NCBI GenBank assembly: GCA_019115805.1
Contig: DXCW01000220.1
Coordinates: forward strand, 1 to 64,000
DNA length: 64,000 nt
DNA from: Candidatus Sphingobacterium stercorigallinarum
GTDB taxonomy: Bacteria; Bacteroidota; Bacteroidia; Sphingobacteriales; Sphingobacteriaceae
Reading direction: 5' to 3'
Shown here piece after piece: positions 27,205 to 36,422 of this stretch. The translations under genes were made by a program, and so were the position numbers. The notes under the pieces are model-generated. The model was not told the DNA's origin, ran no database searches, and saw only the letters and a program-made list of their open reading frames with translations. Every line of letters starts with the position of its first letter. Positions within the stretch are counted from its first letter, which is position 1.

Positions 27205-27627
27205 ATGAAAATTGAGTTAACCAGACAGAACCAAGGTGTGCATTTTCAGGCCTCTAGCGAAACATCAGATATCAAGGTTCAAATCGACGGTCCTGAGTCT
27301 ATTGGCGGTGAAGGTAAAGGCGTCCGGCCAATGGAGATGGTCTTGATGGCCTTGGGTTCATGTAGCGTCTTTGATTTAACCACCATTCTACAGAAGCAAC
27401 GTCAACACGTGGAAGACATTCATGTAGAGGTAGAAGGGCAACGCCGCGAGGAAATACCCAATATTTTCACTCACATCCATATTGGCTTCCGTCTGACAGG
27501 GACAATTGATAGAGAAAAAGCAGAGCGGGCCGCTGAGCTTGCCGTTAAAAAGTACTGTTCTGTACACGACATGTTGGCACAGGGTGGTGTAGAGATCACC
27601 TACAGCTTGCAAATCGATTCACAATAA
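27205..27627 (+). CDS. OsmC-family peroxide-reducing protein
   Basis: This cytosolic OsmC/Ohr-fold protein belongs to a family that reduces organic hydroperoxides through a pair of cysteines. The two conserved Cys are in ALGSCSVFDLTTIL and VKKYCSVHDML, and the family signature RPMEMVLMALGSC is clear. The length of 140 aa is normal. The insertion sequence ends 57 bp upstream, so its regulation may have changed. It is convergent with the LacI regulator gene. It resembles the YhfA-like OsmC branch, whose substrate is not well defined. Confidence 0.9.
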   Translation: MKIELTRQNQGVHFQASSETSDIKVQIDGPESIGGEGKGVRPMEMVLMALGSCSVFDLTTILQKQRQHVEDIHVEVEGQRREEIPNIFTHIHIGFRLTGTIDREKAERAAELAVKKYCSVHDMLAQGGVEITYSLQIDSQ

Positions 27628-27686
27628 GCGGCGCGAGGCGTAAATCATCAAAAGTCACGAACCTGCTTACCCCTGCTCGTGGGGAC

Positions 27687-28694
27687 TTACTTCAGCACCA
27701 GCTTAGAAGGGAAAACGACTTGTTGCGGCTTCTCTTCCTTCTTATCGATTAAGTCAAACAGGATTTCGGCTGCCTTCTGCGCCTGTTTTTCTGGGTATTG
27801 CTCAATGCTACCCATTGGGGGATTATCCATGTATTTCCACAACGGATAATTCGCATAGCTGATGAAATACATATCTTGATTGAGCACGATACCACGCTGC
27901 TTCGCATAGTGAATCAGGTCCAATGTGACAAAGTCATTAAAGGAGACGACGGCGGATGGCCGATCGGCAAGATTACAAATCTGCTCCATGGCCTGCTCAT
28001 TTCCGGCTTCGGTCAGGTCGGTGTTAACGATGAAGCTTTCCTGTTCCGAGATACCTTGCAAGACCAACGCATTACGAAACGCAGCAGCTCGCTCTTTGGA
28101 AGCCAGCAGCGCCTCCGGTCCATTGATCATCGCTATTTTACGGTGTCCACGCTCAACGAACGCGGCAATCGCTTCGGTCATTCCCGAAGACAGATCACAA
28201 AACACTTTGTTCACATCAGGCAGGTCCGGTACGCAATCGAAAAAGACAATGGGAATATCGGTCTTGGTGAGCATTTCCAAAAAGTCCGTATCCTTCGTGT
28301 TTTTACTCATGGACATCAGGATACCGTCTACCCGATGTTTCTTAAACGTTTGGATAATATTCAATTCCCGACCCGCGTCGTCTAACGATTGGCCTAATAG
28401 TACGGTATATTTCTTATCCTCGGCCACGCTTTCCACCATACTGATCGCTTCGGAGAAAAACGGCTCGGACAATTTGGGTAAAATGACCCCAATGGTAAAG
28501 GTTTTACGTTGTTTAAAAAATATGGCCGTTTGATTCGGCTCATATGCCATCTCTTCTGCCATTTGCTTTACACGCATTGTGGTCACCAATCCTATACTAG
28601 GGTGATCATTTAGAGCACGAGACACGGTAGAAGGAGAGATTTTTAACTTTCTTGCAATTTCCTTAATCGTCGTTGGTTTATTCGTTCCCGCCAT
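27687..28694 (-). CDS. LacI-family transcriptional regulator
   Basis: This DNA-binding regulator is probably controlled by a sugar or related small molecule. The N-terminal helix-turn-helix is TIKEIARKLKISPSTVSRAL, followed by the hinge helix VKQMAEEMAYEPNQTA. A periplasmic-binding-protein-like effector domain fills residues ~60-335. The length of 335 aa is normal. It starts 28 bp after the S41 operon on the same strand, so it could be read from that transcript or its own promoter. Its targets are unknown; no sugar-use genes lie directly beside it. Confidence 0.93.
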   Translation of the reverse strand: MAGTNKPTTIKEIARKLKISPSTVSRALNDHPSIGLVTTMRVKQMAEEMAYEPNQTAIFFKQRKTFTIGVILPKLSEPFFSEAISMVESVAEDKKYTVLLGQSLDDAGRELNIIQTFKKHRVDGILMSMSKNTKDTDFLEMLTKTDIPIVFFDCVPDLPDVNKVFCDLSSGMTEAIAAFVERGHRKIAMINGPEALLASKERAAAFRNALVLQGISEQESFIVNTDLTEAGNEQAMEQICNLADRPSAVVSFNDFVTLDLIHYAKQRGIVLNQDMYFISYANYPLWKYMDNPPMGSIEQYPEKQAQKAAEILFDLIDKKEEKPQQVVFPSKLVLK

Positions 28695-28722
28695 ACCGGT
28701 AAAGTTAACAATTATATCCTGA

Positions 28723-30180
28723 TTATTTCTGTTTTTTCATCCCACGAATGGGTCTAGCATTGATTTTACGACTGGTTTCCGGATCGGATATGCCGCTTCT
28801 AGCATCCGCCTTCTGCGCGGTCGTCCGGCCTGAGAACACCCCTTTAGTAATGTGGTCAATTGCCGATTTGGTCATGTTTTCATTGGGATCGCCAAAATCA
28901 AGATAGTAGTTATCAAATACGCCACTTTTGGTCGCCGGTATCCCGTCCCAGTAATCGGTAAATCCATCGGCGTTGACGATTTTAAACGATGCAGCCCACA
29001 AGCCCAGATCGTCGGAGATATCCTCTCGGAAAAAGCCCACAGGTTTTCCATAGGTCGCCCGATTATCCGCAATAATCTGTACGTCCATATAGGGCATCAG
29101 CGCGGCGATGACAATCTCGCTGGCCGACGCCGTATTATCGGTAACTAGAAAATACACGCGACGCAAATCGAGTTGACTTTTGCGGGCAAAAATTTCGTCG
29201 GCAAACTCCTTATCGCCTCGGTCCCGTTCTTCAGCAAGTCTTTGGTTCACATCGTAACTGAACATCGTCTTTTTATCTCCCGCCACATTGATCACTTTAT
29301 TCGCGAAATGAACGGCCGTACTCACGTATCCCCCCACATTATAGCGAAAATCGAGAATCAACTCGTCGATCCGATCCGGCCCGGAACCAAATCGATCGAA
29401 AATAGCTTCCAAATTATCATAGAGCGGTGTAGTCGCTCCGCCCTGTCTATACAGCTCCTCAAATGAGGACAAGGCTAAATAGCCAATCCGGTCCCCACCC
29501 CGATGGTATACAGTATCGCGAACAAGGGGATCTATTTCATAGCTGGTATACGTCATGTCGAATTCCTTTTCGCCTCCACTCTCGTCATACACAACCATGT
29601 TCAACTGGTCCTGCAGCACGTACCGCTCCACATTGGGCACATTAGCACCGACCATATCGCGGTCACCTTGCATTTCAATAACCCGTTGCCCTCGCCGCAT
29701 ACCGGCTTCGGCAGCCGGCGACCCTCCCTCAACGAAATACACGTATATGCTATCGGTGCGGCCACCACCCGCAGCGAGATAAAAACCATAGCCTTCGGCC
29801 CGATCGGCACGAGCAGCACTGCTGGATGCATCGCTTAAATCTTCGAGCCAGGAAAAGCGGTCTAATGGCCCGCTATAGTCCGGGTGATAGACAAAATCAG
29901 TCTTCTCTGGAGTTTGCGATTTTAAATAAGCGAGTAATCTCTCCGGATCAGTATAATTATCCGTTAGATCAGAGATTGGGTCGACCACTTCGATTGAAGA
30001 CGCCCAATAAGAAAGTTGTTTGTACTTACTGTACACACTGTCCAGTACTTGCTCAGCGGCGGTTCGGTCTCCATCCTCCCCAGGTCGCGGCGGAGGACTA
30101 ATTTTCCCAGGATCCTTTTTGCATCCGACAAGCGCTACCAGCAAAAGAACCGGAAGTAATCCAAAACTATATTTATTCAT
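28723..30180 (-). CDS. S41-family (C-terminal processing) protease lipoprotein, copy 1
   Basis: This envelope serine protease of the Tsp/CtpA type is anchored as a lipoprotein. The ORF track starts ~18 codons early; the ATG at 30180 (MNKYSFGLLPVLLLVALVGC) gives a lipobox. A PDZ-like segment (GGSPAAEAGMRRGQRVIEM) precedes the S41 core. The catalytic Ser is in DNTASASEIV and the Lys in ATYGKPVGF, both intact. The tail is basic (RKINARPIRGMKKQK). It is a paralogue of the next upstream gene, with which it shares the whole domain order, 59 bp away. Its substrate is unknown. Confidence 0.88.
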   Translation of the reverse strand: MNKYSFGLLPVLLLVALVGCKKDPGKISPPPRPGEDGDRTAAEQVLDSVYSKYKQLSYWASSIEVVDPISDLTDNYTDPERLLAYLKSQTPEKTDFVYHPDYSGPLDRFSWLEDLSDASSSAARADRAEGYGFYLAAGGGRTDSIYVYFVEGGSPAAEAGMRRGQRVIEMQGDRDMVGANVPNVERYVLQDQLNMVVYDESGGEKEFDMTYTSYEIDPLVRDTVYHRGGDRIGYLALSSFEELYRQGGATTPLYDNLEAIFDRFGSGPDRIDELILDFRYNVGGYVSTAVHFANKVINVAGDKKTMFSYDVNQRLAEERDRGDKEFADEIFARKSQLDLRRVYFLVTDNTASASEIVIAALMPYMDVQIIADNRATYGKPVGFFREDISDDLGLWAASFKIVNADGFTDYWDGIPATKSGVFDNYYLDFGDPNENMTKSAIDHITKGVFSGRTTAQKADARSGISDPETSRKINARPIRGMKKQK

Positions 30181-30239
30181 CATTTGTTGTCCATAAAAAA
30201 AGGGTATTACCTGATTTGACCGCTCGTACGACAAAAGGA

Positions 30240-31733
30240 TTAGCGACTCTTCGACAAATTTGGAGCCACATCCCCGCCAAACCGGTACATATTATTTCGA
30301 TGCGGGTGAGTTTCGGGGGTGCGGATACCACGCAATGTGTTGCGGAGCGTCGATCTATTGCTCGATTTAGCCCCGTTATAGGTCCGGTAGCTCCCCTGCT
30401 GAATATGATGCAAGGCCTCAGCCAACATCGACTCATCCGGGTCCCCGAGCTGCTGCAGAAAACCGTCCTGCGCATCATTTTTTTGCCCCATGAGACCACT
30501 AAAGTAGTCTCCAAAGCCTGCACTATTTAACATTTGAAAGGAGGTTATATAGAGGTCAGCATAGCCGTTCACGACGGGATAACCAAAAAAGCCAACCGGT
30601 TTCCCAAACGTGCCCTGCCGATTCGTGGTGATCAGCTCCACATCCATATATGGCTTCAGCACATTGATCACAAGCTCACTAGCCGATGCCGAACTCTGTG
30701 TGGCAAGAAAATAGACACGAGACAAATCTAAAGCATTCGGCTTTTGGAAATGAACCGGTACAAATGGCGCACCGGATTTCGATACATCGGTAAATCCCGC
30801 TTCCTCTAAATACTGATTGACCTTATAGGTATACATTCTGTCCTGACCGTTGGCTACCGGCACGATTAAACTAGCCATTAGTTCGGCCGCATTGGTGGCC
30901 CCACCTCCATTGTAGCGCAGATCCACGACCAATTCGTCGATTTGCTGTTTTTCGAAGTCACGAAACAGCGCGAGTAAATATTCGTGATACGCATTCGGGT
31001 TTCCGTGGCTATCCCATACATTGAGAAAACTGGTATAGGCAAAATATCCCACTTTATGTCCATCCAAATCGATCACGCGAGCGTCTATAACAGGATTCAG
31101 ATAATACGCACTTCCGGTTACCGTGATGGTCTCTGTGGTTTCCGCCCCAGGCTGCTGCACGATCAATTCAAGCGTTTCTCCAGAAAAAAAAGCATAGAAA
31201 TTACGGAGTGATTGCTGCTGATCGGTCAAATAATCGAGCTGGGTGTCGCCGTTTAAGCTGAGCACCCGCATACCTCGCTTCAAACCGGCTCGCTCCGCCG
31301 GAGAGCCGCGTTGCACCAATTTAATGTACAAATCACCGTTATCGCTCCCGTCACTACTCAGATAAATGGGGATTACACCCGTTTCTTCATACACGCCTTC
31401 CTGTATTTCTTCGCTCACCTTTCCGGCTCGATCAACAAAACTAAACCGGTCTTCATTTGCGTATTTCCGTAGATCGACCAGCACTTCCTCGGCATCTTTG
31501 AATTTTCCGGTATAGGCCTGTAAATCGAGATCATCACCACGTCCTTCGGGCTGTGGCAATTGGTTGGTCCATAAGGAAAATAAGATCGAATAAAAGTACG
31601 TCGAGTCACGTAATAACGTTTCCTCATCTTGCGGGTCTTCCGACGGTGTTGGTCCGTCCGATTTTTTGCATCCCCAGATTCCCATTACTAGCATGGAAAT
31701 CAACAACAATGTAGGTAATCGGTGCATCATCAT
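30240..31733 (-). CDS. S41-family protease lipoprotein, copy 2
   Basis: This second S41 lipoprotein is similar in layout to copy 1: signal and lipobox (MLVMGIWGC), N-terminal domain, PDZ-like part (RGSPAERAGLKRGMRVLSL), then the S41 core with Ser in SSASASELV and Lys in GTFGKPVGF. The length of 497 aa matches the paralogue. The C-terminal ~45 residues are basic and of low complexity. Its start codon directly abuts the stop codon of the HAD-like gene (TAA-ATG), so translation may be coupled. MMM at the start leaves three possible ATGs. Confidence 0.88.
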   Translation of the reverse strand: MMMHRLPTLLLISMLVMGIWGCKKSDGPTPSEDPQDEETLLRDSTYFYSILFSLWTNQLPQPEGRGDDLDLQAYTGKFKDAEEVLVDLRKYANEDRFSFVDRAGKVSEEIQEGVYEETGVIPIYLSSDGSDNGDLYIKLVQRGSPAERAGLKRGMRVLSLNGDTQLDYLTDQQQSLRNFYAFFSGETLELIVQQPGAETTETITVTGSAYYLNPVIDARVIDLDGHKVGYFAYTSFLNVWDSHGNPNAYHEYLLALFRDFEKQQIDELVVDLRYNGGGATNAAELMASLIVPVANGQDRMYTYKVNQYLEEAGFTDVSKSGAPFVPVHFQKPNALDLSRVYFLATQSSASASELVINVLKPYMDVELITTNRQGTFGKPVGFFGYPVVNGYADLYITSFQMLNSAGFGDYFSGLMGQKNDAQDGFLQQLGDPDESMLAEALHHIQQGSYRTYNGAKSSNRSTLRNTLRGIRTPETHPHRNNMYRFGGDVAPNLSKSR

Positions 31734-32297
31734 TTAGTTCGTCCAGGGCTTATCAACAAAAAAGATATCCTCTGGTGAAATTTGGTTCTCTTGGGCAATA
31801 TAATTAAAAGGCTCAATATTACGGAATTCCAATTCATCTAAAAAGTAAACCCGCACTTGGCGATCCAAGCCTTGCCAATCCAAATGCTTCAGTTTGTTGA
31901 GTTGTGTGACGGGGTTTCCTTTGGTCAATACCCCCAATTTTGCCTCCTGTTCTATCAGTGTGGCCAATAAGAGTTTGGCAGCGTTACTAAGGTATAGTTT
32001 GAGTGGCAAGTGCGCATTAGCCAGTAAACGCTCAAAATTTTCGGAGTAATCCGATTGAAATGTAAACGCCTGTTCGACCGTTTGGAAAACCGCATCATGC
32101 CCTTTTTCCAAATACGTTTCTTTCATGAAATCGGTCAGCGCGGCTGCAATAGCGCGCCCTTCTGTGAATTCCACAAATTGGGCGAATAAGTAATAAACTT
32201 GTAATACATAATCCTTCTGGGGAAAAAGCACCTCGTCTAGCTCGAAGAGATACATTTTTTTATCCAGAGGAATAGAAGAGATTTCGACCATTTTCAT
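31734..32297 (-). CDS. HAD-like protein with the catalytic nucleophile replaced
   Basis: This HAD-fold protein resembles pyrimidine-nucleotidase-type members, but motif I reads YLFELDEVLFPQKDY, with Glu where the nucleophilic Asp should be. The second Asp of motif I is kept, motif II-like LTKGNP is present, and a late Asp lies in FFVDKPW. It may be catalytically dead and act by binding. The ORF track starts at a GTG inside the previous gene; the ATG at 32297, 4 bp after that gene's stop, is preferred. It sits between the pre-ATP-grasp-like gene and the S41 pair. Confidence 0.7.
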   Translation of the reverse strand: MKMVEISSIPLDKKMYLFELDEVLFPQKDYVLQVYYLFAQFVEFTEGRAIAAALTDFMKETYLEKGHDAVFQTVEQAFTFQSDYSENFERLLANAHLPLKLYLSNAAKLLLATLIEQEAKLGVLTKGNPVTQLNKLKHLDWQGLDRQVRVYFLDELEFRNIEPFNYIAQENQISPEDIFFVDKPWTN

Positions 32298-32301
32298 TGA
32301 G

Positions 32302-32769
32302 TTAAACAACACATAAAGCAGATTGACCTCCAGAATCCGAGAACGTATACAGCCCCGTCAATACATTTTTTCCGGGCGAATTTCCCAGCAACACCTCCCC
32401 GTGAAGCAGCAGACAGATATCGACCTGCGCCGGAGGACGTTCGATCAAGAGCACCTCCTCCAGGTCCTCCCGATCGGGGCAACAGACCTGGATGCCATAC
32501 TCCTCGAATAGCTGTTTGGCTTCGGCCAATGATTGAATCTCGGTCCAGCCTAGTGGCAGCAAATAGTCCACCTGGTGGTCCAAGCAAAATGCCAGCAATT
32601 GATGTGCAAAACTCGCTTCGGAACCGGTTGGAATTCGTGAAAAACGATGCTCCATAAAAGAAGGTACCGGCTCACAAGTGGCGTAAATGACGTTGTAGCA
32701 CGGTTGTAGTTGGTGACCGACGCGTTGAGCCAGCGACGAAGAACCGAAGGTAATTAACACATTTCTCAT
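32302..32769 (-). CDS. Unrecognised protein with pre-ATP-grasp-like fold signature
   Basis: The product cannot be named. Its first ~100 residues resemble the nucleotide-sugar-like N-terminal domain that precedes ATP-grasp enzymes: MRNVLITFGSSSLAQRVG, then VDYLLPLGWTEIQSLAEAKQ and a strand EEYGIQVCCPD. The ATP-grasp domain that should follow is absent; the protein stops at 155 aa. So it is either a stand-alone domain or a degenerate enzyme. It lies 3 bp after the ABC ATPase gene and 4 bp before the HAD-like gene, so co-expression is very likely. Confidence 0.6.
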   Translation of the reverse strand: MRNVLITFGSSSLAQRVGHQLQPCYNVIYATCEPVPSFMEHRFSRIPTGSEASFAHQLLAFCLDHQVDYLLPLGWTEIQSLAEAKQLFEEYGIQVCCPDREDLEEVLLIERPPAQVDICLLLHGEVLLGNSPGKNVLTGLYTFSDSGGQSALCVV

Positions 32770-32772
32770 CGT

Positions 32773-33426
32773 TTAATAAATTTGACCGTCTCGCATTTGT
32801 ATCGTGCGATCTGAAATATGAGCAAGTTCTTCGTTGTGTGTCACAATAATGAATGTTTGTTGCATTTGATCACGAAGATCGAAAAACAGCTGATGTAAAG
32901 CCGTGGCGTTTTCCGAATCTAAATTTCCTGAGGGTTCATCAGCCAAGACCAAGCTGGGATTGTTGATGAGTGCACGAGCCACGGATACCCGCTGCTGCTC
33001 TCCACCGGACATCGCCGAGGGCTTGTGCTTTGCGCGATGGCTTACACCTAATATGTCCAATAACTCGGCGGCAGCAAGCTCTACTTCCTTCCGGGGTCGT
33101 CCGGCAATAAAGCCCGGTATACAAACGTTTTCCAAAGCTGTAAATTCTGGCAGCAAATGGTGAAATTGAAAAATAAAGCCGATTTCTTGATTTCTGAAAT
33201 CACTCAATTGCTTCTCTTTATAGGAAAAAACATCTTGCTGGGCGATCATCAACGATCCCTTATCGGGCCGATCTAAGGTACCTATAATATGAAGCAAGGT
33301 GCTTTTACCAGCACCCGAGGCTCCTACAATCGACACGATTTCTCCTTTTTGAACCGACACACTCACTCCTTTAAGGATCTCCAATTTACCGTACGATTTA
33401 AAAATATTATTTGCCTTCAAGATCAT
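32773..33426 (-). CDS. LolD-like ABC transporter ATP-binding protein
   Basis: This ATPase belongs to the MacB/LolD/FtsE group that powers lipoprotein transfer or other envelope tasks with membrane partners. The ORF track starts 11 codons early; the ATG at 33426 ([13 protein letters not shown]) is normal. Walker A is GASGAGKST, the signature is [15 protein letters not shown], Walker B is [12 protein letters not shown], and the switch His is in [10 protein letters not shown]. The length of 217 aa is normal. No permease gene lies nearby, so its partner must be elsewhere. It is the first gene of the operon leading into the two S41 lipoproteins. Confidence 0.9.
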   Translation of the reverse strand: MILKANNIFKSYGKLEILKGVSVSVQKGEIVSIVGASGAGKSTLLHIIGTLDRPDKGSLMIAQQDVFSYKEKQLSDFRNQEIGFIFQFHHLLPEFTALENVCIPGFIAGRPRKEVELAAAELLDILGVSHRAKHKPSAMSGGEQQRVSVARALINNPSLVLADEPSGNLDSENATALHQLFFDLRDQMQQTFIIVTHNEELAHISDRTIQMRDGQIY

Positions 33427-33596
33427 GACACGAAAATAATAAAAATAAGGAAAGAACAATTTATTTCGTGTAGCTGATGCACCTGCTCACCTGATAAAAG
33501 GACGGTATGCGCCACGAGCGACCCGGCCTGGTTTCGACAAATCAGGAACGTTTCCATCACAATCCCATCAAAGAACAATTTTATCCGGGCAATAAC

Positions 33597-33627
33597 TTGA
33601 CCCTTACGATTAAATACGTTATTTTTA
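33597..33627 (+). promoter_or_regulatory. Promoter for sucC (TTGA-N19-TATTTTTA)
   Basis: A -33-like TTGA and a one-mismatch -7 box TATTTTTA are 19 bp apart and lie 17 bp before the sucC ATG. Confidence 0.5.
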
Positions 33628-33644
33628 CATCAAATTTTTTATCA

Positions 33645-34844
33645 ATGAACATTCACGAATATCAAGGAAAAGAAATACTTAAAAGTTTCGGAGTACGAGT
33701 ACAGGAAGGTATTGTTGCCGAAACGCCGGAGCAAGCAGTAGATGCTGCGAAGAAGTTGAAAGAAGACCTCAATTCAGACTGGGTTGTCGTTAAAGCTCAA
33801 ATTCACGCCGGTGGACGTGGTAAAGGAGGTGGTGTCAAATTGGCGAAAAACCACGACGAAGTGAGACAACGTGCAAGCGATATCATCGGCATGCAACTCG
33901 TCACTCCGCAAACCGGTCCAGAAGGAAAAAAAGTCAGCAAGGTCTTAATCGCACAAGACGTTTACTATCCTGGCGAAAGCGAAACCAAAGAATTCTACAT
34001 GTCGGTATTATTGGACCGTACAACGGGACGTAACATCATCATGTATTCTACTGAGGGTGGTATGGACATTGAAGAAGTTGCCGAAAAAACACCACACCTG
34101 ATCTTTAAAGAAGAAGTAGATCCCAAAGTTGGACTTCAGGGATTTCAAGCGCGTAAGATTGCCTTTAACTTAGGTTTGTCTGGTGCCTCGCATAAAGACA
34201 TGGTGAAATTTGTGTCGGCGCTGTACAAAGCGTATGACGCTATTGACGCATCATTATTCGAAATCAACCCGGTTTTAAAAACCTCTGATGATAAAATCCT
34301 GGCCGTTGATGCTAAAGTAGACTTGGATGAAAATGCGCTATATCGTCACAAAGACCTAGCGGAGCTTCGCGATACAGCTGAAGAAGATCCAACGGAGGTA
34401 GAAGCTGGAGAATCTAACCTAAACTATGTAAAGCTTGACGGTAACGTAGGCTGTATGGTGAACGGTGCAGGATTGGCAATGGCCACCATGGACATCATCA
34501 AGCTGGCGGGTGGAGAACCGGCTAACTTCTTAGATGTAGGTGGAACGGCAAATGCAGAAACGGTGAAAGCCGGTTTTAACATTATCCTAAAGGATCCGAA
34601 CGTTAAAGCCATTTTAATTAATATCTTCGGCGGTATCGTACGTTGTGATCGTGTTGCGCAGGGAGTCATTGACGCCTATCAGGAAATTGGAAACATTCCG
34701 GTTCCTATTATTGTACGGCTTCAAGGAACCAATGCAGCAGAAGCGAAAGAATTAATTGATCAATCTGGTCTACAAGTCTATTCAGCTATCTTATTGAAAG
34801 AAGCCGCTGAATTGGTAACAAAAGTACTTAACGAAGGCAAATAA
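33645..34844 (+). CDS. sucC: Succinyl-CoA synthetase (ADP-forming), beta subunit
   Basis: This TCA-cycle subunit works with SucD to convert succinyl-CoA to succinate while making ATP or GTP. The ORF track starts 46 codons early; the ATG at 33645 (MNIHEYQGKEILKSFGV) is the classic start. The ATP-grasp domain includes KAQIHAGGRGKGGGVKLA, and the C-terminal CoA-ligase domain has NFLDVGGTAN and NIFGGIVRCDRVAQG. The length of 399 aa is normal. sucD is not adjacent, which is common in this phylum. A terminator follows. Confidence 0.96.
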   Translation: MNIHEYQGKEILKSFGVRVQEGIVAETPEQAVDAAKKLKEDLNSDWVVVKAQIHAGGRGKGGGVKLAKNHDEVRQRASDIIGMQLVTPQTGPEGKKVSKVLIAQDVYYPGESETKEFYMSVLLDRTTGRNIIMYSTEGGMDIEEVAEKTPHLIFKEEVDPKVGLQGFQARKIAFNLGLSGASHKDMVKFVSALYKAYDAIDASLFEINPVLKTSDDKILAVDAKVDLDENALYRHKDLAELRDTAEEDPTEVEAGESNLNYVKLDGNVGCMVNGAGLAMATMDIIKLAGGEPANFLDVGGTANAETVKAGFNIILKDPNVKAILINIFGGIVRCDRVAQGVIDAYQEIGNIPVPIIVRLQGTNAAEAKELIDQSGLQVYSAILLKEAAELVTKVLNEGK

Positions 34845-34863
34845 GTCGTCGAAGTGATACAGG

Positions 34864-34896
34864 AAAGAGGGGCCTTTTTTAGGAGCCCCTCTTTTT
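34864..34896 (+). terminator. Rho-independent terminator after sucC
   Basis: The stem AAAGAGGGGC with GCCCCTCTTT ends in a T run, 20 bp after the sucC stop. Confidence 0.82.
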
Positions 34897-35038
34897 CTAT
34901 TTTCGGCGGGATGTAAGAACCGACTGATGATCTTTTATAAGCAGTAGGTCATTTTTCACCCGCCCCACCCGGTGCCTGCGCCGTACATTCGATTTCCAGC
35001 TACGGAAATCCTATTTTTGATTAAACAATATCATCACT

Positions 35039-36352
35039 ATGACAGCAACAACAAAGGATATTTCACGTGAAAAATCTGCCGAATTATTTGAGCAGGCGAA
35101 AACATATTTCCCAGGCGGAGTGAACTCACCCGTTCGCGCGTTCAAATCGGTGCACGGCACGCCCCTGTTCATCGATCGCGGCGATAAAGCCCATTTGTGG
35201 GATGCCGATGGAAACGAATTCATCGATTTCTGCTGTTCCTGGGGGCCGCTAATTTTGGGGCATAATACCCCTGAAATCCGAGAAGCCGTGGCATCTCAGT
35301 TGTCCAAAGGACTCAGCTTTGGTGCACCGACGCGATTGGAGAATGAATTGGCCGACCTTATTTTAAGCCGAAATCAAAAAATCGATATGATTCGATTTGT
35401 AAGTTCAGGTACCGAAGCGGTGATGTCAGCCATTCGCCTAGCACGCGGGTATACCAAAAGAGATAAAATCGTCAAATTTGACGGTTGTTATCACGGGCAC
35501 TCGGACTCACTCTTAGTAAAAGCAGGGTCTGGACTGGTGACTTTTGGCGAAACTTCTTCTGCAGGTGTACCCCATGCCTTTGCCCAAGAAACCATTGTGA
35601 TTGCATTAAACGATCTCCCGGCTTTGGAGCGTGTTTTTACGGACTTTAAAGACGAGATTGCAGCCGTGATTATCGAAGGGATACCGGCTAATAATGGCCT
35701 TTTGATTCAGGATAAAGATTATTTACACTTTCTATCGGATATCACCAAACGCAACGGCGCACTCTTGATCATGGACGAGGTGATCACCGGCTTCCGTTTA
35801 GGCTTTGAGGGGGCCGCTGCCTATTATGATATACAACCGGATATCATTACTTACGGAAAGATTATCGGAGGCGGTATGCCTGTTGGCGCGTACGGTGCAT
35901 CAAAAGAGCTCATGCATTGCATTTCTCCCGACGGTGCGGTATACCAAGCTGGGACCCTGTCTGGAAATCCCGTCGCTATGGCTGCAGGTATCGCTGCATT
36001 GCGTCTGTTGGCTCGCCCGGGATTTTATGAGGCACTGCAGCAGAAAACCGAAGGCTTCGTCAATCAAGTTCGTCAGCTTATTCAGCAGAACGACTATCCG
36101 ATGCAAATCACGACCGTAGGTTGCATCTTCTGGATTGCCTTCGATACGAAGGGGCCGAGCCATCGTGCAGACCAAATTGATCCGGCTTCGATGACCCATT
36201 ATAAAGTATTACACCGTGAACTCTTGAATCGTGGTATTTATTTTGGACCATCGGGTTACGAAGTGGGCTTCGTCTCTGCTGCTCATACGGAAGAAGACTT
36301 ACAAAAAACAGCGGGCGCGATCGAAGAAGCCCTGAAAGTGGTATTTCCATAA
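35039..36352 (+). CDS. hemL: Glutamate-1-semialdehyde 2,1-aminomutase
   Basis: This PLP enzyme makes 5-aminolevulinate from glutamate-1-semialdehyde in the C5 haem pathway. Signatures are AKTYFPGGVNSPVRAFKSV at the start, FVSSGTEAVMSAIRLARG, CYHGHSDSLLVKAGSG, the PLP-phosphate region LLIMDEVITGFR and the PLP lysine in ITYGKIIGGGMPVGA. The length of 437 aa is normal. It stands alone between sucC and a lipoprotein gene; other haem genes are not in the window. Confidence 0.95.
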   Translation: MTATTKDISREKSAELFEQAKTYFPGGVNSPVRAFKSVHGTPLFIDRGDKAHLWDADGNEFIDFCCSWGPLILGHNTPEIREAVASQLSKGLSFGAPTRLENELADLILSRNQKIDMIRFVSSGTEAVMSAIRLARGYTKRDKIVKFDGCYHGHSDSLLVKAGSGLVTFGETSSAGVPHAFAQETIVIALNDLPALERVFTDFKDEIAAVIIEGIPANNGLLIQDKDYLHFLSDITKRNGALLIMDEVITGFRLGFEGAAAYYDIQPDIITYGKIIGGGMPVGAYGASKELMHCISPDGAVYQAGTLSGNPVAMAAGIAALRLLARPGFYEALQQKTEGFVNQVRQLIQQNDYPMQITTVGCIFWIAFDTKGPSHRADQIDPASMTHYKVLHRELLNRGIYFGPSGYEVGFVSAAHTEEDLQKTAGAIEEALKVVFP

Positions 36353-36373
36353 ACGATTAAAACATTTAAAGAC

Positions 36374-36381
36374 TATATTTG
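36374..36381 (+). promoter_or_regulatory. -7 box (TATATTTG) for the His-rich lipoprotein gene
   Basis: An exact TAnnTTTG match lies ~41 bp before the start codon of the next gene. The -33 region is not clear. Confidence 0.5.
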
Positions 36382-36422
36382 TTATCAGTTAATAATATAA
36401 ACACTCGACTAAACGAATCATT

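Noticed and set aside
27798-28533. Two ~200-codon plus-strand ORFs opposite the LacI gene
   Set aside because: Both are antisense shadows of an intact regulator with a clear helix-turn-helix.
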